Source: Nesterenkonia sphaerica
Lineage (GTDB): Bacteria; Actinomycetota; Actinomycetes; Actinomycetales; Micrococcaceae
Direction of reading: 5' to 3'
Assembly: GCF_005771565.1 (NCBI RefSeq)
Contig: NZ_VAWA01000010.1
Coordinates: 326-64,325 of the forward strand
Length of the DNA: 64,000 nt
The notes beneath the pieces were generated by a model that had not been told where the DNA came from, did not search any database, and saw nothing but the letters and a program-made list of their open reading frames with translations. Below, piece after piece: positions 16,037 to 25,021 of this stretch (the first letter of the stretch is position 1; each line of letters starts with the position of its first letter). Both the position numbers and the translations under genes were made by a program.

Positions 16037-16846
16037 ATGACGATTTCTCAGACCTTCTTCAATGACCGTACCGCTACCGTCGAAGACCTCTCTCCCCTGG
16101 CTTTCGCCGGCTACGCCCATTTCACCGCCATGCAGGTCAGGGACCACGCAGTGAAGGGACTGGACCTGCACCTGAGACGGCTAAGAGACGCCAGCACACA
16201 ACTCTTCGGCACGCATCTTCCAGACGAGCAGGTTCTTAGATATTTGCAGAACGCAGCTGCCCAAGGATCAGCTGATGCTTCCTTGATGTGTTTCATTACC
16301 TCTGAGCCTGGGGAGTTCATGCCCGCCCCCGGATCATTAGTCCTCAATGTCCTCATCAAACTGATGCCTGCTGCTGAGCCACCGGCCGGTCCTTTGGCGT
16401 TGGACCTGGTGGGCCACCAGCGCGACTTGCCTACAGTGAAGCACGTCGGCGAAGTCGCGAAAACTCACTACCTGCGCAAAGCCAACGCGAAAGGGTTCGA
16501 CGATGCAGCGTTCAGGGACAACAGCGGCAGGATCAGCGAAGCCACGATCTGGAACCTCGCATTCTGGGACGGCGAATCTGTCATCTGGCCCCAAGCCAAC
16601 ATCCTGCCCGGGGTCACGATGCAGATCCTCTCCCGGCAACTTGAAGCACTACAGATCCCCCAACGCACGGTGCCTATCACTGAGGACATGCTCACTGATG
16701 AGCTCTCCGCAGTGGTAATGAACTCCTGGACCCCAGGGATCGATGTCGCGCGTATTGGTGAACACGGACTTGCGAGTAGTTCCCGGTTGGTGGAGGTATT
16801 GCACCGGGCCTACGCCAACGAAGTAGGGACCGCTCTACTGCGCTGA
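16037..16846 (+). CDS. Aminotransferase class IV family protein
   Basis: A 269-residue protein of the branched-chain aminotransferase / D-amino acid transaminase / aminodeoxychorismate lyase fold. THYLRKANAKGFDDAAFRDNSGRISEATIWNLAFWDGESVIWP carries the PLP lysine region and the ISEATIWN motif. LPGVTMQILSRQLEAL is the phosphate-binding region. It has an ATG at 16037, 17 bp after the palindrome, so the transcript may be nearly leaderless. The partner MerR probably regulates it. Exact substrate unknown. Confidence 0.82.
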   Translation: MTISQTFFNDRTATVEDLSPLAFAGYAHFTAMQVRDHAVKGLDLHLRRLRDASTQLFGTHLPDEQVLRYLQNAAAQGSADASLMCFITSEPGEFMPAPGSLVLNVLIKLMPAAEPPAGPLALDLVGHQRDLPTVKHVGEVAKTHYLRKANAKGFDDAAFRDNSGRISEATIWNLAFWDGESVIWPQANILPGVTMQILSRQLEALQIPQRTVPITEDMLTDELSAVVMNSWTPGIDVARIGEHGLASSSRLVEVLHRAYANEVGTALLR

Positions 16847-17578
16847 CGGGTTCCTCCTCTAGCCTCACAGAGTTTCCTGCAGCCAAGCACTCACCTCAGG
16901 GTGAGGGCGCCGTCGGTCGATCCTCGCTGAAAAGGCCCCTGAGCACGAGCATCATGAGGATGCGAGGGTTCCAGGGCACGCATGTCTTCTCCGGTGACAG
17001 GCATGACACCTGTGACGTTGTGTCAGAGAACTCTCTGTTGACTAACCACCCCGGGCAGCTGGAAGGCAGATCCTTTAACCCCTCTTATTCACTACTTTTG
17101 AGAAAAAGTGTCACAAGTGTCATGAAGAGGTGGTGAGTAGGTGGCCTTCCCCGTGATGACGGGGATTCAGTGTGATGACATGTTCTGTGACATGTCTGCA
17201 GATGGAGCGTCATGCGGCCGGTGCTGTGTCACACCAGTACCGCATTTCCCCCAAAGCTGCTCTCCTCGGGATGCTTCATCCTCCTGCCGGGCGTCTTTTG
17301 GGAGTGGGCAGGAGGCAACCCATGACACTTCATGGGGAGACCAGCGGCGGGGCACCCTCCAGATCTGTCAGTTGACGTCTATCCCGTCACTCCGGCCGCT
17401 GCAGCGGCTTCACACATCAGTGGCGGCGGTACAAAAGAGATTGAGGAGCATTTCGGGGCCCTCGATGAGAGTGCACACTCCAGGTGTTCTTGAGTAACAC
17501 GACGGGTAGGGTTTACTCCGCGCTCGATCGCTCCTACAGGGCGCCCGGGAGCTTCAACGCAGTGAGCAACCCCTGACC
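16847..17578. other. Non-coding stretch with clustered TGACA/TGTCA motifs
   Basis: No protein-like frame or ribosome-binding site is evident in these 730 bp. Between about 16990 and 17330 the pentamers TGACA/TGTCA occur about ten times, often as GTGTCA or TGACAC (for example GTGTCACAAGTGTCATG near 17107 and TGATGACATGTTCTGTGACATG near 17173). They resemble half-sites of the palindrome at 16005. The stretch is bounded on the right by the IS. Confidence 0.45.
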
Positions 17579-17583
17579 TTTAG

Positions 17584-19303
17584 CCTCGATCCACCGATGA
17601 GTTCTTTGTTGGGTCATTGAGTTGGTGAATCTTGGCTGCGGGGGATGTGGGCAGCCGGTAGCGTCCCGGCCATGCTCCGGTCTGTTCCACTTCTGGTTTC
17701 CGAGGATCTCCTGTGTCCTGGGCCTGGTGCCCTGCAGGGCTGGGTGATCAGGTGCTCTTGGCCGCCGCTGCTGGTGGGCCCAGAGCTTTGGCCCAGAGTT
17801 CCTCGAAGGCGGCAGCCCATTTCCAGTCGGTGGGCAGATGCAGGATGAGTTTCCTGGCCCGGTGAGCGATCCGTGCGGGGATGCTGATGATCCGGCGCCG
17901 CAGGGTCAGTGCCCTTGCTCGGGCCATGGTCCCGCCGATGACAGCAGCAGTAGCACGCATCAGGTTATGGGCCATGGTGGTGATCGCCAGCCAGGCCGCG
18001 TTGGCCTGGAAGACCCCGGAGGGCATATGCGCCAGCGGGCCTGCTTTGAGTTCGGCGTTGACCTGCTCGATCACCGCATGGGCCCGGTGGACCCGGTCCG
18101 CGGCCGCAGTGTCGAGCGTTGAAGCATCGATGGTGGTGAAGACCCCATGATGCCGGTAGACATCGAAGATCGTGTCTTGGCCGGCGGCCAGTTTCTTGGC
18201 GTTCTTCTCAAGCACCCGGCGCACGATGAGCCGGCCAGTGACCTGCAGGGACTTCTTCTTTGAGGTGAACGCGGTGAAGGGCACTTCAACGACCTCAGCC
18301 TCAGAAATCCAGGTTTTGGTGGTCTCGTCATAGATGGAGTTCTTGTACTGGATCTTGGTCCACGCGTCCTCCTGGATGCCTGCGATGACGGTCTTGCCCC
18401 TCTTGTTCATCCGCACCGTCACCGAGAGTTTGGCCCCGCCATCGGCGGCGGCTTTGGCGACCTTGGCGTTGTAGTAGGCCGAATCGGCCCGGACCACCAC
18501 AGGCCCGCAGGTGCCCGGGATTTTGGCTGTGGCGGCCAGGGCGTCACCGACCATCCGGGAAGCACCGCGGGCTGAATAGGCCGAGCCTTCGCGCAACCTT
18601 TGGGCCACCACCACAGGAGAGGCCTCAGCGGTGGAAGCGGTGGCCAGCAGGGCATTAAGTCCCCGGGAACCCTGATAGCCGAACCCGGCTCCTTGCTTCT
18701 TGGCAGAGTGGACTTCGATGACGGTGTCATCGATATCCACAAACGTCATGGCCGCGGCCCCGGTGGCTGAAGGCGCTACCGGCAGCAGCGGCGCATACGA
18801 GCCCAACGAGGCCAGGAATCGGGTGCCGACCGCGTCGAGCTGGCGGACATGGCCGAAGGTGTAGGCCCGTAGATGAGACCCCAACGTGGAGGGCGCATAC
18901 ACCGAGTCGAACAAACTCTTCATCCCGCCGTGGCGCAGCACGTCCATGTCATCGATGCTGTCGGCACCGGCGACCATCCCGGCCACGATCGAGCTGACCT
19001 TCGCACCAGCGTTGGCGCCTTTATCGGCCCCAGTGCGGTGCACCGTGACCCTGTCTTGAGCCAACTCAGCCAGCCCAGCATTCTGGGCCAGAGCCATCAT
19101 CGGCGCCAGCCCAGCAGCCGACACGAGGTTGGGCTCATCGAAGGTATAGGAGACCCCAGCTGGGGCATGGTTGAATAGCACCTGAGAGGTGTGCCCTTCT
19201 GGTTGGGAACTTGTGACGTTAGACATCACCATTTTCCCAGGTCAGGCGGGCATTTCCTTGTTAACGCGCCGCTTCAGACACACCCCTCATCGGTGGATCG
19301 AGG
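17584..19303 (-). mobile_element. IS1380-family insertion sequence, complete
   Basis: A 1720-bp element with 18-bp perfect terminal inverted repeats, CCTCGATCCACCGATGAG at 17584-17601 and its complement at 19286-19303. It is flanked by the 5-bp direct repeat TTTAG (17579-17583 and 19304-19308). A single transposase gene fills it. Length, repeats and target duplication fit the IS1380 family. Perfect ends and an intact gene indicate recent insertion; joining the flanks restores the empty site. Confidence 0.93.
17748..19232 (-). CDS. IS1380-family DDE transposase
   Basis: A 494-residue transposase with DDE-type blocks: FVDIDDTVIEVHSAKKQGAGFGYQGSRGLNALLATAS, then VVVRADSAYYNAKVAKAA, and a C-terminal region with RVHRAHAVIEQVNAELKAGPLAHMPSGVFQANAAW that carries the conserved Glu/Asn of the family. 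The frame is uninterrupted and of full family length. It ends 147 bp inside the left inverted repeat. Confidence 0.92.
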   Translation of the reverse strand: MVMSNVTSSQPEGHTSQVLFNHAPAGVSYTFDEPNLVSAAGLAPMMALAQNAGLAELAQDRVTVHRTGADKGANAGAKVSSIVAGMVAGADSIDDMDVLRHGGMKSLFDSVYAPSTLGSHLRAYTFGHVRQLDAVGTRFLASLGSYAPLLPVAPSATGAAAMTFVDIDDTVIEVHSAKKQGAGFGYQGSRGLNALLATASTAEASPVVVAQRLREGSAYSARGASRMVGDALAATAKIPGTCGPVVVRADSAYYNAKVAKAAADGGAKLSVTVRMNKRGKTVIAGIQEDAWTKIQYKNSIYDETTKTWISEAEVVEVPFTAFTSKKKSLQVTGRLIVRRVLEKNAKKLAAGQDTIFDVYRHHGVFTTIDASTLDTAAADRVHRAHAVIEQVNAELKAGPLAHMPSGVFQANAAWLAITTMAHNLMRATAAVIGGTMARARALTLRRRIISIPARIAHRARKLILHLPTDWKWAAAFEELWAKALGPPAAAAKST

Positions 19304-19378
19304 TTTAGCAGAGCGCTACTTGGGGAGCCCCGGTATTCCGGCGCCCATGGGGTCAGGCATTATACGCCGGGATGCAGC

Positions 19379-22144
19379 TCAGCTGCGGCGTGGAGGGGTT
19401 CGACGAGGTGGGCGACGATGTGGTTTGCGCGGTTTCGGCGAGTCGTATTTCCGTTGCTGCTCGGCCGTCTTCTTGGATTTGGACTGCCGGGGTGTGGTGA
19501 GCGGGTCCTCGTCGTAACCCAGTTCCTGGTTGTGCTGTGCGGCCTGGGCTTTGCGTTCCTCATAGGAGAGTAGTTTCACGCCGCCATAGAGTCTTCCCTG
19601 AGCGGTCCTGGGTGCTTTGCTCCCGACTTTGACACCGTGGCGCTCCAATGCGTCTGCCACCCGCTTATCGCCCAGAGGCCGCAGTTGGCGCTGTTGGCAC
19701 CAGATCTCGTATGCGTCCCGGAATTCGGAGACGAGGACTGTTTCACCGTCAGCGAGCTTGCAACGCTCCTCGAGGAACTGGCCCACCGGGTTGGATTCTT
19801 CGGCGTAGTCGGAGGTTGTGGCCCTGACAAGGTCCGGTATTTCTCCGAGCCCTTCCTTGTGATATTCCACTGCTCCCTCAGCTGCCCATGCGAGGACAGC
19901 CGGCAGATTGCCGAAGATCTTCTCCTTAAGGTTGGGGATCTTCTGCTCATCAGGGATGTCCTCGTCGAAAGGGATTGTCCTCAACCTTCGAAGCATCGCG
20001 TCGTCGCTGCCGTCGAAGCCGGGGCGATGGTTGCCGACAAGGAAGTGTGTGTGACTCGGGGTGAAGTTGTGATGCTCTTGATACAGGTGCCGTGCTGAGA
20101 GGGTGTTTCCGCCCGAGAACTTCTTTACACGTTTTTCGTTGAGGCGGTCGGTGGCCTTGACCTCATCAATCAGGGCTAAACGTGTGCCCTTGAGTACCAC
20201 CGCCTTGGTTTCCTCATCGTCTGAGCCCTTGGTCTCCAGGAGGATGCCGTCGGGGACAACTGCTGCATAGTCACCCATGGCCGTCATGATGGATTCCACG
20301 AAGGTGGATTTTCCACGTCCGGACCGTCCTGTGATAAAGACGATGAGGTGCTCTCGGACTTCGCCAATAAGGGTCAAGCCGACCAGCCGCTTGAGGTACC
20401 TGCGCACCTCTGGGTCTGGGACTGAGGTGTGCAGGAAGTTCTCCCAGAGAGTGCGGTCTGCCTCGAAGTCAGGAGCGACGCCTGCAATTTTTACGTGCAG
20501 CTTGGTGGGATCATGAGGCAGCAGCTGTCCTGTCCGTAGATCCAGTATTCCACCGGGGGTGTTGAGCTCCCAGGGGTGGTTGTCGAACCTGTCGTCATCG
20601 ACTCGAAGCTGCGGCAAACTGTTGGCCATGGAGAGCATGTTGTTGATCCCTTGGCGCGACAGTGAATACTTTTTGTGCGCGGCGAGAGCGTTGGAGGCGC
20701 TCTGGTCAGGTTTGCCTTGGTTGTCGAACTCCTCTGTGGGCAGTGCTCGGGCAGTCTGTTTGGCAAGCTCGCGCTCGATCCCGCCTTTGCCAGGCTGAGG
20801 AACCCATCGCACGCCGTTCCAGTGCACCCATACCCCGTGGGCGGAGGAGAAACGGATGACCTCACAATGATCGGAAGCGAAACGGTTGGCATTTGCATCG
20901 TCAGTCCGCTCCAGAGTTGCCCCGTTGGTTTGCTGCCCCGGCACGGAGTCCTTCTCTGCTCGTTTGGCAGCCAGGTCAATGACGACTCCGTCAGTACCTG
21001 TCGCCGCGCCCTGCGGGGAGGCCGCAGGGTACTCCGCACGGGATGTGGAAGCAGCCTTCTTGCGTTCGCCGTACCCGAGCTCACTGAGTGCTTTTGCCGC
21101 AGCGGAGAAGTCCCCGCTGTGGCGAGAAAACGCATAGTATTCAAACTTTGTATAGGTTGTCTTTTCTTGCCCCTTCCCGTCCTCGGTAGGCAGGCCGAAC
21201 TGGGACAGCGCCCCTGCTGAGGGCACATACAGAAGTGAGAAGGTTTTCTCTTCGTCGTATTTGTCCGGGTGGGTGTAGACCGCAGCGTCGACACCATTGG
21301 TGGAAGCTCCAGGGCGTCGCCAGTGATCCTCGTTGCCGGTGGAACGCACATATTCCCACCCATCGGCATCCAAGATCTCCTGCCAGTCAGCACGCTGGTT
21401 ATAGTCATCGCCAGGCAGCTCTGGGTCACCGACGTTTCTCTCACGAGCTACTTGAAACCCCACCTCACGCTTGGGTTTGGCCGGGCGGCGATCGAGTTTC
21501 TGGAAGAGGGCGCGAAGAAGGTGCCGCTCATCCATCGTTATTTCGGCGATGGTATCCGGCCCGCCTGTCAGCGTCTTATAAGGTTTGCCCGTCGAGTGGG
21601 TGTGCCCATAGCTAGGAGCCATGGTGGAGTTTGCCTTGGCGGCTTTGACCTCAGCGATTTGAACTTTCTTATGCTCTGGGTCCTCCGCCAGGCTTTCGCT
21701 GCGCGGCATCTCCTCGCAATCGGTGATCCTGACCATCCAGTGATATCCGCCCGAAGGACTCTGTTCCATCCAGCCGGACCGGATGCGTCGCCAGACCTCT
21801 TCCGTTCGTTCGCCGTGCTCCTGGGCAAGCCTGTTGAGCTCTGAGACTTTGTCCCGGTGTGGGCCTTCCAGCTCCCACATCTCAACGAACCCTGAGGGTT
21901 CCCCCGTGACGATCGCGATGCCCTGCGCCGGCCCTGACGATTCCGGGTGACGCCCAGAGAGCCAATCATCATCCTGCTGGTCCTCACCGAACCACAACTC
22001 AATGGTCTCGTCGCCCTCAAACTTGTACTTGGCGTCTGACCATGGCGTCAGGGGCATTTTGTCCTTACCGAGAGGAAGGATCCGAAACCCGGCGGCGACC
22101 AGTTCATATGCTGTGTCTCGGAGAGCTTGTTGCTGCTCGTCCAT
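19379..22144 (-). CDS. PrimPol / D5-type primase-helicase (replication protein of the element)
   Basis: A 921-residue protein combining an N-terminal bifunctional primase-polymerase domain with a phage P4/D5-type superfamily 3 helicase. N-terminal signs are AYELVAAGFRILPLGKDKMPLTPW, GIAIVTGEPSGFVEMWELEG and SPSGGYHW. The helicase has Walker A GRSGRGKST (residues 606-614), Walker B-like RLALIDEV and a sensor block HFLVGNHRPGFDGSDDAMLRRLRTIPF. The ATG at 22144 follows GAAAGG at six bases. The primase acidic metal ligands, usually D-x-D, read E-x-W-x-L-E here, so primase activity is less sure than helicase. It is the likely initiator for an excised plasmid form, downstream of the hypothetical and excisionase genes. 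Confidence 0.87.
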   Translation of the reverse strand: MDEQQQALRDTAYELVAAGFRILPLGKDKMPLTPWSDAKYKFEGDETIELWFGEDQQDDDWLSGRHPESSGPAQGIAIVTGEPSGFVEMWELEGPHRDKVSELNRLAQEHGERTEEVWRRIRSGWMEQSPSGGYHWMVRITDCEEMPRSESLAEDPEHKKVQIAEVKAAKANSTMAPSYGHTHSTGKPYKTLTGGPDTIAEITMDERHLLRALFQKLDRRPAKPKREVGFQVARERNVGDPELPGDDYNQRADWQEILDADGWEYVRSTGNEDHWRRPGASTNGVDAAVYTHPDKYDEEKTFSLLYVPSAGALSQFGLPTEDGKGQEKTTYTKFEYYAFSRHSGDFSAAAKALSELGYGERKKAASTSRAEYPAASPQGAATGTDGVVIDLAAKRAEKDSVPGQQTNGATLERTDDANANRFASDHCEVIRFSSAHGVWVHWNGVRWVPQPGKGGIERELAKQTARALPTEEFDNQGKPDQSASNALAAHKKYSLSRQGINNMLSMANSLPQLRVDDDRFDNHPWELNTPGGILDLRTGQLLPHDPTKLHVKIAGVAPDFEADRTLWENFLHTSVPDPEVRRYLKRLVGLTLIGEVREHLIVFITGRSGRGKSTFVESIMTAMGDYAAVVPDGILLETKGSDDEETKAVVLKGTRLALIDEVKATDRLNEKRVKKFSGGNTLSARHLYQEHHNFTPSHTHFLVGNHRPGFDGSDDAMLRRLRTIPFDEDIPDEQKIPNLKEKIFGNLPAVLAWAAEGAVEYHKEGLGEIPDLVRATTSDYAEESNPVGQFLEERCKLADGETVLVSEFRDAYEIWCQQRQLRPLGDKRVADALERHGVKVGSKAPRTAQGRLYGGVKLLSYEERKAQAAQHNQELGYDEDPLTTPRQSKSKKTAEQQRKYDSPKPRKPHRRPPRRTPPRRS

Positions 22145-22283
22145 GCGGGGCCTTTCTGTACTTCTCATTTTCACAGGGGACGTTGACGCTGGGATTGGCA
22201 CTCGCGGCGAACGTCATTGCATCGCACTGCGGGTGTCTTCGGCGATCCCGCGACCGAAGGAAGCCTGGCGGCTTTCAAGAGCT

Positions 22284-22925
22284 TCACGGGACAGATCCCA
22301 GCACTCGTTCGACTTCCTTGCGGCTGGCCCCTGTGATACTCGCGATCTCCTCAATTTCCACTGCGGAGTCACGAAGGTTCTGTATCTCGGCGACAAGAGC
22401 ATCCTCGAGCGCTCCCGTGGACGGGCCTTCCGGAGCTCCCTGATCCTCCGGCTCGTCCTCGTCCTCCCAGTCGTAGCGGTAGTTAAACCTGCCGGCCCCG
22501 ATCCTGCGCTTTGTTTCCATCAGGGCATACATTTTGTGGAAGAGCGCCAGCTCTAGGCCTTGTCGCCACTCCTTCATGGAGCGCGTATCAGCGTCGCCTG
22601 CGATTGGGTTTTCCGCGGCATACCGGACGGCTGTCCGGGTCAGCAATCGAAAACCTTCGTCCTGAGACGGATAGGTCATTCCTGTGTATTCGATCTCCAG
22701 GCATTCACCGATCACCCTGAGGTGGACCGCTGCTTCCGGACCATCGTGGCTATGGGTATCAGTGATGGCCGCCAGAACATCGAAGACCGTATCCCGGATG
22801 CGCTCATTCCTTATACCGGCGTCGAGGAGAGCGTCATCCAACTGCAGGTACGCAGCATCACTGATGGGACGAACGATGTTGACAGCCTTCTGGACAAAAG
22901 GCCTCCCGTCGGCTTCCTCAGTCAT
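22284..22925 (-). CDS. Hypothetical protein in the replication module, C-terminal HTH
   Basis: A 213-residue acidic protein. The ATG at 22925 overlaps the end of the excisionase gene by eight bases, indicating translational coupling. The C terminus ends in DSAVEIEEIASITGASRKEVERVLG, a sigma-like or HTH_23-like DNA-binding helix pair. The central part has an alternation of charged helices (KEWRQGLELALFHKMYALMETKRR). No family was recognised. Its place between excisionase and primase suggests a replication or copy-control accessory role; this is inference. Confidence 0.65.
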   Translation of the reverse strand: MTEEADGRPFVQKAVNIVRPISDAAYLQLDDALLDAGIRNERIRDTVFDVLAAITDTHSHDGPEAAVHLRVIGECLEIEYTGMTYPSQDEGFRLLTRTAVRYAAENPIAGDADTRSMKEWRQGLELALFHKMYALMETKRRIGAGRFNYRYDWEDEDEPEDQGAPEGPSTGALEDALVAEIQNLRDSAVEIEEIASITGASRKEVERVLGSVP

Positions 22926-23136
22926 CGTGCGCCCCACCTTCGAGGCGACGAGAGTCAATAAAGCGCTGCAGGTCGGATGGGCGCACGCGCATGACGGGCC
23001 GAGAGCCTCGGCCCAGGTAGATGACTGGGAGGTCGCCGTCTCGGATGACGGCGTAGACGTAGTCTTTCTTCACACCGAGGGCAGTGGCCGCTTCGGTCAC
23101 GGTGAAGAGTGTTTGCGGAGACGCTTGACTCTGCAT
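22918..23136 (-). CDS. xis: Excisionase-type helix-turn-helix protein
   Basis: A 72-residue protein with LFTVTEAATALGVKKDYVYAVIRDGDLPVIYLGRGSRPVMRVRPSDLQRFIDSRR, the full excisionase winged-HTH motif. The ATG at 23136 follows AAAGG at about eight bases. It is the first gene of the replication operon (excisionase, hypothetical, primase) and lies in front of the repeat-rich region 23137-23243. Excisionases of this size direct integrase toward excision and can also control transcription. The gene name reflects the likely role only. Confidence 0.75.
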   Translation of the reverse strand: MQSQASPQTLFTVTEAATALGVKKDYVYAVIRDGDLPVIYLGRGSRPVMRVRPSDLQRFIDSRRLEGGAHDD

Positions 23137-23243
23137 CCCACGAACCTTTCGTTCTGATCTTCTCTTTGCGGCAAAACCGCAAAGAACGGTCGCGGGGTAT
23201 GAAGATCAGTTCGTGGGGTCGAGTCGAGAAGTCGGTTCGTGGG
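23137..23243. promoter_or_regulatory. Control region of the replication operon: hairpin and GTTCGTGGG repeats
   Basis: CCCACGAAC (23137-23145) is complementary to GTTCGTGGG at 23209-23217 and again at 23235-23243; the last two are direct repeats 26 bp apart. Between them is a perfect hairpin CTTTGCGG-CAAAA-CCGCAAAG (23164-23184). This is the spacer between the excisionase gene (minus) and the gene at 23411 (plus). Repeats of this type are usual for binding of excisionase, replication or copy-control protein. Confidence 0.5.
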
Positions 23244-23410
23244 GGTCACCCCGCAGTCGATTGTCGATAGTAGTCGGCTCGCGACGCCCTTCGACGATCA
23301 ACGTGCCGTCCACTATATGGACATCTGTCGGCAAGGTCAAGAGTCTTGTGGGGCGGCGTGTCGCATGCTCATCAGCGCAAGGTTGCTCTGGTTCCGGACA
23401 CTCACTGGTC

Positions 23411-23932
23411 ATGGATAACGACAGAAGACTCCATCTCAACCGACATGTACAGGCACAGTTGCTCAGTGTGACCACCGCCGGACTGCTGGATGTCGAGGAG
23501 GATGTCGCCCACATGTACCTTGACACGGCGAACGGCTTGCTTTTGGACACTTTGGCCGATGCCGACCCATGGCACGCACTCCATGGGCCCGAGGACCGCA
23601 CTCTGGACGGTGACAGGTTCGGTCACCCAGAAGCTTTTGCCGACGTTCTCCGCCCCGGTCCGGTCATGAAAGCCGCACGGGATTTCGGGGAAGTCAAACG
23701 CGACGCCATCACCCTGGACGAAAAGAACCGCTTGTTCTCATGGCTCGCACTGCGTCATCGGATTATCGCCACCTGGTGCGGACGCTTCGATGAGGTCTAT
23801 GCCATCGCTGACCAGGCTTCTCGGATCGCTTCCGGGTTGAACTCGGATTTCACCCGTCGGCAGATGATCGCCCTACACCGGATCGAGGACGATGAGTATA
23901 TCTATGCCCGGAATCTGATCCACCATCAGTAA
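23411..23932 (+). CDS. Hypothetical protein, divergent from the replication operon
   Basis: A 173-residue soluble protein starting MDNDRRLHLNRHVQAQLLSVTTAGLLDVEEDVAHMYLDTANGLLLD. The fold seems all-helical, and the C-terminal IADQASRIASGLNSDFTRRQMIALHRIEDDEYIYARNLIHHQ is strongly amphipathic. The frame is open further upstream, but that part has unlike composition and overlaps the control repeats. No family was recognised. The divergent layout with the excisionase gene suggests it belongs to the element. Confidence 0.5.
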   Translation: MDNDRRLHLNRHVQAQLLSVTTAGLLDVEEDVAHMYLDTANGLLLDTLADADPWHALHGPEDRTLDGDRFGHPEAFADVLRPGPVMKAARDFGEVKRDAITLDEKNRLFSWLALRHRIIATWCGRFDEVYAIADQASRIASGLNSDFTRRQMIALHRIEDDEYIYARNLIHHQ

Positions 23933-24482
23933 AACGGCTTCGACCTATCGCGCAGTTGAACGGTATATCTGAGTGCCGGCCGATGAGGGCTGGTATGGCA
24001 AATGACCTCATACAACTAGAGCCCGTGGCTGAGGCTCCTCTAGGAACGCCAACCGGTGGAGAACGTCAGAGCGGCGTTGGGCCAGTATGGAGGGGCAGCC
24101 TGCTGGAAGAAAAGCCGCGAATGAGTCCTAAGCAGATTGCTGTCCTGCTGGATACTCCCGGGCGACGGTGAGTTGGAATATCGTCGCTGGAGTGATTTCC
24201 CGTTGGCCCACCCCGGGGTCCTCGAAGGCTACACCGGCATCATGCCGGCACCTTCATCCCGGACCCACCGCTGTAAGAACCCGGAAGGCGAATATCAGGG
24301 CAATGCCCGGCTGCGAATCACAGGGGCCGCACGGCCCCTGCGCCGGCAGGCGCGCCCACCCCGCGACAGCGGAGATACACCGGAAACCCCCACGGGGAGT
24401 GTGAGGGGACGAAGCCCCTCACAAAAAATAGAGACGACTACTCTCGCCCCCGATCCGAAGACCAGCCAGTGGCCGTGATCTC
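23933..24482. other. Non-coding stretch with a hairpin cluster; candidate origin or transfer site
   Basis: No convincing gene is present. Within 190 bp there are four near-perfect hairpins: CCGGCAT-C-ATGCCGG (24234-24248), CAGGGGCCG-CA-CGGCCCCTG (24321-24340), GCGCC-GGCA-GGCGC (24340-24353) and GTGAGGGG-ACGAAG-CCCCTCAC (24401-24422), the last followed by AAAAAATA. A dense series of strong hairpins beside a replication gene is typical of plasmid single- or double-strand origins or oriT. This role is inference. Confidence 0.4.
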
Positions 24483-24998
24483 TCAGCTGCGTTGCACACT
24501 CCGGCCCCCTTCACGCAACCAGAGGATGCTGATGACACAGTGCCCCAGGAGTGCGGCAACGGTGAGACCGGTCAGCAGCAGCACTCCGAAGGTGCTGGCC
24601 GGGGTGTAGTCGCTGCCGTAAAGGTCGCCCAGCACAGTGAACAGCGCCCCGTTCAGGAACCCGCCGGCAAAGATCATCAGCACGAACCCCACCAGCGCCC
24701 CAGCGGTGCCCAGACTCACTCCCCATCGACGGCGCATCTTCAGCCCGATGGCCACCACACCGTAGGCCAAGGCTGCGGCTGCACCGAGGATCACTCCGTA
24801 GACCGTCACGATCGCTGCAGCCAGACCTGCACCTTCACCATGATGAGTGATCTGCGGATCTGCGTGATACATCTCATCCAGAGCACCGATACCGGCATGC
24901 ATCCCGATAAGACCCAACACGATCGCCCCCAGAAAGCACAGCAGACTGAGCCCCAGCAACTTTCGGTACTGGCCGTAGTCGGTCGCCCCGTCGGTCAT
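24483..24998 (-). CDS. Four-helix membrane protein, hypothetical
   Basis: A 171-residue protein with four hydrophobic helices (LLGLSLLCFLGAIVLGLIGM; GLAAAIVTVYGVILGAAAAL; VSLGTAGALVGFVLMIFAGG; FGVLLLTGLTVAALLGHCVI) and short polar termini. No family was recognised. A perfect palindrome immediately upstream (25007-25021) suggests repressor control. It starts a minus-strand series of membrane and lipoprotein genes that look like cargo of the element. Confidence 0.65.
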   Translation of the reverse strand: MTDGATDYGQYRKLLGLSLLCFLGAIVLGLIGMHAGIGALDEMYHADPQITHHGEGAGLAAAIVTVYGVILGAAAALAYGVVAIGLKMRRRWGVSLGTAGALVGFVLMIFAGGFLNGALFTVLGDLYGSDYTPASTFGVLLLTGLTVAALLGHCVISILWLREGGRSVQRS

Positions 24999-25006
24999 GA
25001 CCCCAC

Positions 25007-25021
25007 TGTAGCGACGCTACA
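25007..25021. promoter_or_regulatory. Perfect palindrome TGTAGCG-A-CGCTACA, candidate operator
   Basis: A 15-bp perfect inverted repeat with a single central base, nine bases upstream of the start codon at 24998. Its position fits an operator for a TetR- or GntR-type repressor of the membrane protein gene. No such regulator is adjacent. Confidence 0.45.

Noticed and set aside
24401-24422. Intrinsic terminator (GTGAGGGG...CCCCTCAC)
   Set aside because: The run after the stem is A on the plus strand, and on the minus strand the T-run precedes the stem, so it fits neither direction.
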